Shown here: piece after piece, positions 36,001-46,544 of the stretch
Layout of the letters: each line of letters opens with the position of its first letter
Numbering within the stretch: the stretch's first letter is position 1
Assembly (NCBI GenBank): GCA_022113835.1
Contig: JAILWY010000028.1
Coordinates: 1,426,001-1,490,000 of the forward strand
Length of the DNA: 64,000 nt
Direction: 5' to 3'
DNA from: Atopsyche davidsoni
Lineage: Eukaryota; Arthropoda; Insecta; Trichoptera; Hydrobiosidae
Program-made: the position numbers and the translations under genes
Notes under the pieces: generated by a model
Database searches by the model: none
What the model saw: only the letters and a program-made list of their open reading frames with translations
Told to the model about the DNA's origin: nothing

Positions 36001-39000
36001 TAAGACTTAATCCATAGTCTAACTCTAAATCTCTAAAAAGTATAAACTGTTATTTTAAACTAAATACAAACAGTACAGGTTTTGATTAGTTTTTTGATGA
36101 TATATAATGATGATTTTATAGAGAATTATTTTATTGTGGTCTATCCAGAGCACTACAATTATTTATCTATTAGATTAGATAAAAAAAAGCATACCAAATA
36201 AAAGATGTATATTTATTTCGAGGAAAATGATTTCATCGGATTCTAGTAAATATTTACAATTATATTTTGATTTGCAATAACAACAAAACATTTCACCTTA
36301 ACATCCGGTGTGATAACTTCCACAATTCTTAAGAATTTAATATATTATTGAAATCTTCGGCGATCATCATATTGATAAGAAATAATCATATTCATTAAAC
36401 AAACGATATTTAATCTCCGTTGTTTATTTGAAATTTGTAAGCTTAAGCGGCTGCTTTTGTTGGTTGATTTGGTTTCTTGGGCGTTGATGCCTGCTTGAAG
36501 TTTTCTGTCCTCCGACGTCTCTGAAGATGGTCCCAGCACGGGTATCGAAGCGTCGGAGGACAGAAAACTTCAAGCAGCTCTACACCGAAGAAAGCAAAGG
36601 ATCATATAGCATTATATATGTATTTTGTTTGTTTGTTTGCATGTTTTTTTGGAGTTTATTACTGTAACGTGTTCAATGGATATCCATTATCTAAGGCGAG
36701 GAATGTATTACGCTCGAGTGCTGTTATTTTAAATATCTTATACAATCTGTAGCAAATAGTATATTGATAAGATATAATTCAAATGAAATATTTTATATTC
36801 TTAATATCGTAGGTAGTTTAAAGTAAACATATATTTTTCAATGGCAGTTGTTAATTAGTTGGTAAATGTTTAATTATATACAAAAGATTATTTCACTAAA
36901 ATTCATACACTACAGTCCACGTGAGCTGGAGATATATTGAGTTTTGAGTGACCTATTTCTAAAAATCTTCTTCAGGTGGCCCTCAAAAATAATGAATTAT
37001 CAATTTATACCAAAGAAGTCCCGAAACCATCTACGCAGTTCATTTTCAAAAGTCAATTATTGCCGATGAAACGTACAATGGATCTCATAGGTTTTTAAAA
37101 CGATTTGCATACAGTATAAACAAATTATAAAAAAATATTTAAATATTGCATTATAGAGACAAGAACAGTATTCTTAGACCTGTCCGGTTATACAAGAGAA
37201 CGGATCGAACAGACGCTGATGATGGTGATGCAGAATTCCATCAACGAAGCTGGCAATCATAGAGCGGCAAATAAACAGAATAGTACTGAACATGCTTCCA
37301 AGAACCCTGAAGATATATGTTTCGGAGACAGTCTATTGTACTTGAGTTTGGCCCGAAGCGGACTGCAAAGGTACAGACTTGAAAATTAAACATCCCTTTA
37401 TTTTTCACCTTATTTAAAAACTATAATGAAACATTCATCAAGTCACAGTTGAGTTCAGAGCTAATAATAATATGGAAATATTTCAAATCACGCGTTAGCA
37501 CGCAAATCGTGGTCGATAGCATGAAGCATATTATTTGAAGATTACATTTTTTTCAGGATCCCCCTGTTTTACAAAAATCAGAATGGCAGCAATGACGGGG
37601 CAAAATGGAAAAATCTAAGATTCCTTTCTCTCTTTGGGAGTAGGTTCTTGGGGGGAATATTAGAGGAACCTATCGGTAACAGCCAGTCTAATGGTGAACT
37701 GATAAACGAGTCGTATGGATCGATACCAGGTAATAACGCACGTTCCCTCACAAAAAACTTGAACCGATGCACGATTCTAACCTTATAATCACAAATTTAA
37801 GAATTAAATGTTCAAATGTATATTTGCCAAAACAATTATATTGACTTTATCAGTTTAAAAGATTGATTAAAGCACGATTTTATTTGATTTAACTTTAATA
37901 GATGACTTTAATTTGTTTTAGGTAATTATGGTACATGGTTTGATTATTTTTTTAGAAATAGCCTTGTGGTCTGAAGACTTGCGAAGTCTGGAGTTACCGG
38001 GTCTGCTGGAGTTGGACATGAGGAACTGCTCGCTTCAGAAGCTCGGCGACAACGTCTTCACTTCCATGCCAAACCTTCGGCGTCTGTACCTGGGGTTCAA
38101 CAGCATATATGTCATATCTGCTTACGCATTCTCCGGCCTTACGAGGCTGATCCACTTAGACGTGAGCTTGAACAACGTGCCCGTCATTTATACAAAGAGC
38201 GGTCTATTGGAAGGCATGACTATCACAAAAGGTGCTTTTCAACCGCTGCAGAATATAAAATCCCTAGATTTTTCATATACGAGGATAGTTCAAACGTGCG
38301 TGACCGTTTTTAGTCAATTGGGGCCGAGCGTCGAGCGGCTGTCTCTATGTTATACCAAGTTCCCGGCCATACGAAGCGGAATGTTTGAAAATACTTCCAT
38401 CAAATACTTGGACATTTCCGGGAACATCGCCCTAGAAGACTTGAGCACGGAGGCATTCAAGGGAATCGATAAAACACTTGAAATATTGTACGCAAAAAGA
38501 TTAGGAATCAAAAGCACTAAATGTATAGAGAACTTAAAGAAATTAAAAGTGCTAGCGCTGAACAGCAACGATATCCCCACCGTCGAGTCGAGTTTGATGA
38601 ATCTGCAAAACTTACAAATACTAGATTTAACAGACAATAGAATAACAAACTGGAACGAGCTGGTCTTTTACCATATGAAGAATTTAGAGCTTCTCTGCCT
38701 GCCCAAGAATAACTTGAATCTATTGACATTTCAGATGCTGCATGATCTGAATCAAGTTAAATATTTAAGCATGGGAGGTAACAGCTTCGTTTGCAACTGT
38801 GTGTTGAGAGATTTCATAGACGGAGCGCTGGAAAACGAAAACATGCACGGGCACGATCCCGGTAGACTTCCACTGTGGCTTCAAAACAAAACAAACATTC
38901 CCATAGACTATAACGAAAACTTGACAATCACCGAATTGACAAAGCAGAGTGAAAACATCGAGTACCAAACAGCCTACGAGCTGTACAGCTCCCTGATAAC

Positions 39001-42000
39001 TCATAGAAACGAATGGAACTCCAGGTATCCCCAATGGGACGACAGACACGCGCGCTTGGAAAGGAGAAAGTTGACTTACGTGCAAAAAGAGTATCTCAAC
39101 GAAGACGTCATGTCTTTTACCAACATGTCGATTGCGTTGAATTTTTCTTTTTTAATATTAGACTATACTGAAAAAGATTATCTGTGTACCGATTCAAAAT
39201 CTAACACAATCTGGGCGTTTGATGACATCAATAAGTGCGATGAAACCGACATGCATCGCTACAGGGACAGAATAGACCGCAGCACGGTGATCGTGATAGT
39301 TTTGGTCATATTCGGGGCCGTTCTAACAGTTCTTCTCATACTGATCTGGAAATCTTGGTACGTGAGGTACTTCTTTCAAATGATGAAGAATGCCGCAGTG
39401 CTGAGTGTGATAGGGAAGGAGCACCAGGCGGATGGTGAGTACAACCATATTTGAATTGCTTATTTACACAAGTTGTTAAATGAATCTTTAAGGTCATAAG
39501 TTTTGAACATAGTGACTGAAATCAGAGATCGGTGCTTTGAGACAAGTGGAGCCCAGGGTAGCAAGGTGTGTACACATCCAGATCTGATGGCACTTTCACC
39601 AGTTTCAGATACTAAAAAGTCTACGAGCGCCGTCCACATCTGCCAATTTATTTCTAATTATCATAATTGACCCTTAAAGACTACCATTTGATAGAAACAT
39701 AATAATATTTATAAAGTGAATTATTATAATCAAATTGTTCCAGATCAGAAAAAGTCCTATCAGTATGACGTGTTCGTGAGCTATTGTGAAGTCAACCGAC
39801 CTTGGGTGCTGGATAACCTTTTACCAGAAATAGAAAGCAACGCTTCTATAAGTGTATGCCTACACGAGAGGGATTTTCAGGTTGAACATTCATGTAAATT
39901 AATAAATGTGTTTGTAAGCTTTGGCAGCCGTCATTATTATGCATTCAGCATTCTTGGATAATATGCCGCATGTATTCTTTAAAGTTCCGACGTTTTGGTC
40001 CCAGTACTGGGCCCATCTCCAAGAACTTGAGATTAGAATTCGATTTCAAGCTTTGATGATGTTAGGACTTGAAAGAATAAACTTGGCGTAACACCCTAGA
40101 ATGCAGTATTTAATATGCTGGGGACATTTAAAAAGTAGGAGATGGCTACGGCAAATCTTTCCACCCGACCTTTTCCAACCAACAAGCGTCTCACAACTTG
40201 CGGATTTATTAATCTTGTCTATCTTTTAACTTGGTCTTTGGTTTAAAAACGTGAAACTTACGAGGTGCATGTGGATTAAGCATCGTATTGAATAATTGTG
40301 TATTATTTCAGGTGGGACTTTCGATTTTGGAGAATATAATATCGTCCATGGACAGGTCCCGAGTGCTCCTCTTGGTAGTGTCCAACCATTTCCTCCAGAG
40401 CCAGTGGTGTCAGTTTGAAATGCATCTCGCCCAGCACAGGTATATATTTGAGTAACATACTTTGAAAATATATCAATTCAGATGAATTAAACTCCACCAG
40501 TGCCGTGAACGTTTCATATGCGAATCAATAATCTAAATATTATACGCACAATAATTTTCTTTGAAGAATAAAAATATTCGCTGTATTGTTAATATAAAAT
40601 TATTTCTTTATGTATTATATTCTCCCCTCCTTCTAATACACGCTAATCTTATCTTAGATTACTGGAAACCCGACGAGAGCAGCTGATTCTTGTGCTACTA
40701 GAAGACATTCCCAGGAAGAAGAGACCAAACACGCTGCATTACCTGATGATGACCAAAACCTACATAGTCTGGCCCAAGCTCGTCGAAGAGAGGCCGGCGT
40801 TTTGGAAACGACTACGAAGATCCCTCGAGTATAAGAAAGCGAACCAATCTAACTGCTGATGGAGGCAAACAATAAAAGAAAAAAAACCATGCGATATTAG
40901 TAACTAGTGCTAACTAAGCAAAATAAATATTTAATGAAAACATATACAATAACAATATTTAAATCTAAGCCTCTCCCACTCCTTGTGTATGGGGCACTTG
41001 CACTAAGCAATGGCAGCATTTTTCCGAGCGGCCAACGAAATACGTCAGATCCTTGATATTGTCACAGAAAGCCAAAGATGCATCTAAATGTATTATTATA
41101 TCTAATCGATAAATCTCACATGTGTACACGCTAGTGTAATATTTGTTACACAATATGATTTTAACGTCCCCGCCCCTGCATGAGTAAACACTTACGGAGT
41201 GTGATTGTGAGGTCTCCGCGCATCCACTTGGTGCGGGCAGGCTGCCGGAGCATCTCCATGATGATGACGCCTCCCAGAGTGCGGTGGCTACGCAGGTTGA
41301 TGACGCCTGCTTCGGCCTTCGACGCCCACTGCTCAAGCATCGCCGCATGCTCTTCCCCTGCGAGGAGTGCCAACATAAACATTACCAGATCTTGAGATTA
41401 GTCATTACACACATACAGCCTTGAACAGGAAAAAAAGCCTTACACAAATAAAAAGTGAGAAGAACACCAAATATTAATTTAGTGAAAGATGTCTATTTGG
41501 TTTTATTTTATTGATAATAAAGTACCTTCTTGGTTCATAAGGATGTCTCTGGGGATGAGGACAGGGTCCGGTTCAACAGTCGATAAGTAATTGAGTTCCT
41601 CTCGTTCATCTTTGAGCGCGCCAAATCTGAAGCGAGAAATACAATACCAAGTACAGTTAACCCTCATGTAGCGTGGAATTCATACGTTCTGGTATATGTA
41701 TGAGCATTATTAAACGTGTTCGTAGGTTTTGGCGTTGGTTGTTATTACAAATAAGCATCTGTTTGAAAATGCTAACCAAATGTTGGCAGAATCTATTGCT
41801 TCAAAACAATAATGTACAATGTGAGGTTTCTTCTTTAAAGTTCCGACGTTTTAAGATGTGGTAGCCATTACTTGTCTGCGTCCACGGCGGCCTGCAGCGT
41901 TGCCATCTTGCTGTCGAGGTCTTTGAAAAAAAGAGTACGAGCTTCTTGCTGTTCTTTCCGGAGCCTAACCACGCCATCATACTCCTCTTTTATGTGCGTG

Positions 42001-45000
42001 TACAGATCTGAAAACAAAATAAATCAATTTCAAGGCTGGATGGGAACTTAAACAGCATTTGAAAGCAACATGCTGGATGATGAAATATTATTGAAAAGGT
42101 ATAGAAGTCATTGTTATTAGATGATATGGTTTCTTGGGTTTTGAGTCGCATGAGGTTTGCAATCCTCTGGGACCGTCTCAGACATTTAGGACTGAAAAAC
42201 ATCAAGTAACGCAACATCCAAAAAACTAAATTTTCTAATAACAACAACTGCCAATACTTAGATTGACTGAGTGATTTGTTTGGACCTATGACATGCAGCA
42301 GGGGAGGGTCGCCGAATTCTGGACTGTGCGGCGAGAGGCGGTCGTGTTTCTCCCAGAGAGCCCGCAGGATGGTCTCTCTCCAGTTGTGCGTTCCCGGCAG
42401 CGTCACGTGAATGCCCATCTCCGGGAAGTGTACCGGAATATGAACAGGGGGACTGCAAAAGATACCCCGGACGCCCCCAATAAGACTTATTGATTTCTAA
42501 GTGTAATAAAATTATACTTATCAATACAGAAAGCAAAAATTATAATATCATAACACTATATACTTCGTTTCAGTGTCCATAAAATAGAATGACTTCATTT
42601 GATACATATTGGCGAAACTGGTCACCAATAAAATTAAAACAAGTGGAAAAATCACAGAAGTATTTTATTAAAAATATTATGATTAGAAATGGCTTTTCTT
42701 ACTTGTTGATAGACAGCACTTGCTTGGGTTTGCTGAGAGGAAGCGGCACCTCCAGCCAGGCGGCCACGCTGTGGAGGTTGGCGGCGTGAGCGTGGCGCAC
42801 CTGGCCTAGCTGGTGGGAGCGAGCGGTGCGCGACCACGTGCGAGTGCCTTCTTCCAGAGTGCGAGCCATCTCTTCGCACAGTGACGTGTGAACCTGAATA
42901 ATCAAAAATTTGATAAAATATCGAAGGCAACTTGTGTTGCTTGTTTCAAACACATCCAAAATCAGATATATAACAACGATAAAACTTTTTACTTCTTTGA
43001 CGAGCTGAAGTCGAGCCGGAGATACGTCAGTAGAATATGAAATTATTTCCCCCAAAGCTTTCAATATCTGAAATTAAAAAAAAATATATTTAAAGCGAAC
43101 ACATCTATCTGGTTTCTTTAATTCCGAACAAAGCGTTTCCTTGTTTCTTTCTCAAATCAGAAGATTTTAATAAACATGTACCGGCTTGAGCTCCAAGTCT
43201 CTCTGCTTGGCCAGTAGAAATTCAGTGTCTTTTGCCTCATCTTCCCGCCAACGGTAAAGAGCAGACGTCAGCTCCGGTAGTTCTTTGGGATCTGGGCCTT
43301 CGTCAAATGCCAAGTATACTCGCCACTTGAAAATTTGTGGTAAAGTTTTATATATATTGAAATAGATATTAATTTAAATGAAAATTGGTCTGAGAAATTT
43401 AATTCATCTTTATTAATTGATATAGATAATCAAATGCTAAAATAAACGAATAAATGCTTTAGTTTGAAATCATCACACGGAAGTTAAATCTCTTTCTTCT
43501 TGCAGTGTTTGTATAATTATCTATGTATAAATTTTGTTTAGAGTGGAACTCATGTAAGTGACAATATAGATATTGTTCAGTGACAATACCTGATAGTGCT
43601 AATGTGGCACTGAAGAAGACGCAGAGTAAGTGGGGCATGCGCTGGCGATGCACCAACACATTATTTTAAGAAAAGAAGAGAAGAAAGTTAACTTAGGTGC
43701 AGAATTTTCACCAGCAGCTGGAAGTCAGGAGTACAGCCGAATTAATAAAACTAGTCTATGATAGAGTTCAGAGAGATGGTCACCGACCTCCTCTGAGGAG
43801 AGTCATTTGAACACTTATAAAACTATAAAATAAAGTGGGGTATTTCGAGATTATAGCATGTGTAAACCTTTAGAAAGCCTGGACTTGAAAACTAGTTTCG
43901 AAAATGACTACATAGTATGATTAGTAGAAAAACTGTACGAGTTATGCATGGTTTAAATATATATCATATTATACTCGCTTCCAGTATAATATTTTAAGGA
44001 AGTAAACTTCTTGGCCATTTTTCTTACCTCTTCGGCTTCTCTGAGTTGCCGCTTGTGGTCCTTAAGTAAAGCCGTGGATTCTGTAAATCGATTATCGCTT
44101 GAGTACTAAAATACTTAATTTATATCGTTGCTCTTTGAGGCACGGTGGAATTAACTTAAATTATTAAATTAAGTGCTCACTATACATGGCTGTTGTCTCA
44201 TAGCTATTTATATTTAAAAAAGATTTGATAGGGTTGGTAATACAGTACCTTTGAATCGTTCAATAATCGGTAACATAATTTCATCTCTGACAGCTTGCTC
44301 TCCGTCATCTTTTTTTGCTTGCTGTACTACTTTGGTCTTATAGTCCAACTTCCTCTGTTTAATTCCAGCCACTAATGCAATTCTAAAATTTTGATAACGA
44401 TAATGGATAGTAAACACTTTCATTAAAGGTTTGTTTTGAGAAGAAGGAATTAATAGAATTGTTACCTTCTTTCATCTTCCTTCTTTTTCCGTTCAGCGTC
44501 TAGCTTTGCTTTTTTTTTCTCTTTCGCCTGTAACAAAGATGTCGAGTCAGTAGCCACTTCTGCAATCAGTGCACAGTCAATCAATTCTGGGCAGTCTGTA
44601 ATCTTCCAGATCTGGTAGGAGCCGGCAAGCAATATTTATATAGCTGCCATAGAAATCTGACCGAAGTCAGCAATCTTCATGATGTATTTGAAGATCCTTT
44701 TACAAAATTGTAAAGATCAACCGACTTCCATTTATCTGCTTTACGCAATCAGATCTGATAGGCGCCTGCAATTGAAGCTCATATAGCTTTTGTTGACTCC
44801 ATAAAGTACTCCGAAACATCATACCCATATCCATACAAATACTAATAACACATACCCTAGTATTGCAATAACTATTTTAAAAAATACATATTTAATAGTA
44901 TTGGACAAACAATGCTTACAGACATTATTGTTTTAGTATATAGTACACATTAAAAATTTTGTAAATAAATTATCAAAAAATTTGGGAATTAAATATCCTA

Positions 45001-45104
45001 GTGACACTTTAACCTAGAAAAAATATTTCAAATAAAACAATCATGTACTAAAGACAATTGAATATCTTTATTTTTTTTTAAATATCTATAGTACTTACCT
45101 CCAT
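30040..45104 (-). CDS. DNAI7: Axonemal dynein accessory protein, CASC1/IC97/DNAI7 family, 18 exons
   Basis: Exons in coding order: 45099-45104, 44466-44527, 44249-44382, 44028-44080, 43182-43325, 42993-43067, 42703-42893, 42258-42452, 41872-42007, 41526-41626, 41196-41357, 33435-33591, 33198-33349, 32672-32747, 32438-32591, 31751-31899, 30566-30713, 30040-30177. About 743 residues, close to the family's size. IC97/CASC1 belongs to the inner-arm dynein accessory set of motile cilia and sperm flagella. Signs: a Lys/Glu-rich N-terminal helix straight after ATG, the FDEGPDPKELPEL...YRWRED segment typical of the family, and C-terminal TTEDILDSKYNEDKFTVAFR, then LPYQGWELKP. Every junction is in phase except exon 8 to 9, which is off by one base with the obvious GTATTG donor; a weaker GTCAAT donor would repair it. 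Exon 17 uses a poor acceptor. Intron 11 contains the Toll-like receptor gene. Confidence 0.82.
30728..30965 (+). repeat. Dispersed repeat, GGATCC-core family
   Basis: Carries CTGACTGGGGTCAG, CCTCAAGGCGTGTTTAAAGG and ATCCTTTTTACA in the same order as the copy at 5755-5925. It abuts exon 17 of the IC97 gene. Confidence 0.6.
31112..31428. mobile_element. Non-autonomous hAT-type element, 317 bp
   Basis: Bounded by 8-base direct repeats GTATACAG (31104-31111 and 31429-31436). Ends are CAGGGGTCCCCAA and TTGGGGACCGCTG, inverted with one mismatch. No coding frame. It belongs to the same family as 45510-46536: both share CATTCTAGAATGCC near the left end and GTGCCCGCGG near the right. Lies in an IC97 intron. 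Confidence 0.85.
33592..35097. other. IC97 intron 11, part upstream of the Toll-like receptor
   Basis: AT-rich, no gene. It should hold the promoter of the receptor gene. A short piece of the GGATCC-core repeat lies near 34840-34905 (GGCTGTTGGCCTCATTCG). No TATA box is convincing. Confidence 0.4.
35098..40859 (+). CDS. Toll-like receptor, single LRRCT, TIR domain, 7 exons
   Basis: Exons: 35098-35590, 37157-37370, 37557-37729, 37956-39434, 39744-39880, 40312-40439, 40658-40859; 941 residues from the first ATG. Residues 1-121 are basic and polar. A signal-like stretch (MFFSFLLIMLSVAGG) begins at Met122, so translation may start at 35461, giving 820 residues. Next come leucine-rich repeats (clear in exon 4, e.g. 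LLELDMRNCSLQKLGDNVF), a cysteine cap with C573, C575, C704 and C721, a membrane helix (about 736-758), and a cytoplasmic TIR domain from Y794. TIR box 1 is YDVFVSY, box 3 is FW at 923-924, and box 2 reads RDFQVGLSI with Val833 where proline is usual. Toll-like receptors sense ligands or Spaetzle-type cytokines and signal through TIR adaptors. The single cysteine cap suggests the Toll-9 or vertebrate-like type. AATAAA at 40871-40876. Nested antisense in IC97 intron 11. Confidence 0.9.
35859..35992. mobile_element. Foldback element, imperfect arms (receptor intron 1)
   Basis: The left arm TGGGATTTATTGTGTTTTGT pairs with the reverse complement of the right arm (ACACAAAACCCGAGAAATCC). Inside is the family core: CTGAAGATGGTCTCAG followed by GCCGGAACCGAATCG. 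Confidence 0.6.
36465..36600. mobile_element. Foldback element with perfect 27-bp arms (receptor intron 1)
   Basis: 36491-36517 and 36551-36577 are exact reverse complements: CTGCTTGAAGTTTTCTGTCC then TCCGACG on the left. The spacer is 33 bases and includes GAAGATGGTCCCAGC. It is the best-preserved hairpin of the family in the window and lies about 570 bases before receptor exon 2. Confidence 0.9.
40860..41195. other. IC97 intron 11, part downstream of the receptor gene
   Basis: Contains the receptor's polyadenylation signal (40871-40876) and about 300 further bases without features before IC97 exon 11. The two opposing genes are separated by 336 bases here. Confidence 0.5.
42125..42205. repeat. 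Half copy of the foldback family (IC97 intron 8)
   Basis: GATATGGTTTCTTGGGTTTT and the later GGGACCGTCTCAG match the left half of the foldback elements. It lies inside the intron whose splice phase does not fit. Confidence 0.55.
44645..44770 (+). repeat. Dispersed repeat, GGATCC-core family (IC97 intron 1)
   Basis: Contains TCTGACCGAAGTCAG, ATGTATTTGAAG, ATCCTTTTACAAAATTGTAA and TCAGATC in the same order as 5755-5925. Confidence 0.6.
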
Positions 45105-45509
45105 AATTACAATTTACGATTGAACTTTGTAACTTGAATATGTTTTTATTATTTGCAAATATTTTGTGGTACAAAAACGCTGAGATGAGTGGGAAAATTA
45201 TTTTTAATATGCGGTTTGCGTTTTCGACTTGGAAAGTGTAAAAAAAGTAGGATTCATCTGATTGTAGCACAATCGTTACTAAGAAACTAATATATTTCTA
45301 GGATTTCGCATAATATTGACCAAATAAACAATGTTGTTGTTGATATTACTCGCGTGAGAATTTTCTTACATATTAATTATTTTTTGCTAACGCCATCTGT
45401 GATCGTTTTTACAAAACTGTAAAAAAGATTTTAAAGTTTTTCTTGTAGTTATATTTTTAATTCATAGATGGCTGTAATATTATGATCGGAGTCCTCCAAC
45501 ACTGCAGGG

Positions 45510-46536
45510 CAGGGGCTCCCAACCTTTTTGCACCCAAGAGCACATTCTAGAATGCCGGTCGGGCGGCGGGCACCATTTATTTTTTTTAAGGTATATTTAT
45601 AGTCAGAACATAGTCAATAATACACACAATGCACAAAAAATATTTAATTCCAAAAGTATAATTATAAAATATAAAAACTATTGTTTACATTTTTATGTAA
45701 AATAAGTAGTAAATAATAGCATAAAAATTCTGGTAATTGGGGCAAAAATGCAACGAATTATTATTATAGCAACTTTAAAATGTAAAAAATTGCAAACATC
45801 AGGTTAGAATACGAAAAATATCAGTTAGGGTAAAGGCTAAGTTTTTTAAGATTTTAATGCACCAACAATATTTAATATAAATTTGAATATTTTTATTGGG
45901 TGATTTTTAAAATCATAAATATATTCATCTGTAAGTTGAGATCTGTACTTAGATTTTTATATTAATTATTACGCAGAACCGAAAAACAATTTAATTTTGT
46001 ATGCTGCTCTTTTCAAGAATGGAAATTTGTTTACTTCAACTATATTCCAGAAGTCTTCATCCGATACAGTGGATTTAAGAATTATTATTTTGAAAATTAT
46101 AACGATACTATTATTTTCGCTTATATTTCACTGTTTTTTTATCGTCCTATCGTAAAAATCTCAGATAGACTTTCACAAAGCTTTCTCCTCACTTGTACTA
46201 CCGCAAAAATATCAGATTTATATTTATTCAGCAATTTTTCCACCAAGTACCTGAACAATATCGTGAACGCATTAGTAGAGGGCGTTATTACAAAGGCAAA
46301 GACAAACAAAACTACACCCATAAGATACTATTTCAACAGGCTATATATGATTTTTTGGAAAGAATTATTCTTTTAAAAATTATAACGATATAATTATTTT
46401 CTTTTAAGTACTAAATATTATTTTTTTCATAACATTTTATAGTAAACTTAAATATTTTTATTATTCAGGTCGCACGGTAAACGGTAACGGTCGGCGGGCG
46501 CCATTGTGCCCGCGGACATAAGATTAGGGACCACTG
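45510..46536. mobile_element. Non-autonomous hAT-type element, 1027 bp
   Basis: Flanked by 8-base direct repeats CTGCAGGG and CTGTAGGG (one mismatch). Ends are CAGGGGCTCCCAACC and TTAGGGACCACTG. It shares terminal regions with the 317-bp element at 31112-31428 but has a longer interior. No transposase catalytic frame could be recognised inside, only short ORFs. Confidence 0.8.
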
Positions 46537-46544
46537 CTGTAGGG

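Noticed and set aside
37928..39454. 508-codon frame as a stand-alone leucine-rich-repeat gene
   Set aside because: The acceptor at 37954-37955 and the donor at 39435 join it in phase to exons before and after. It is exon 4 of the Toll-like receptor, and the ATG at 37928 is intronic.
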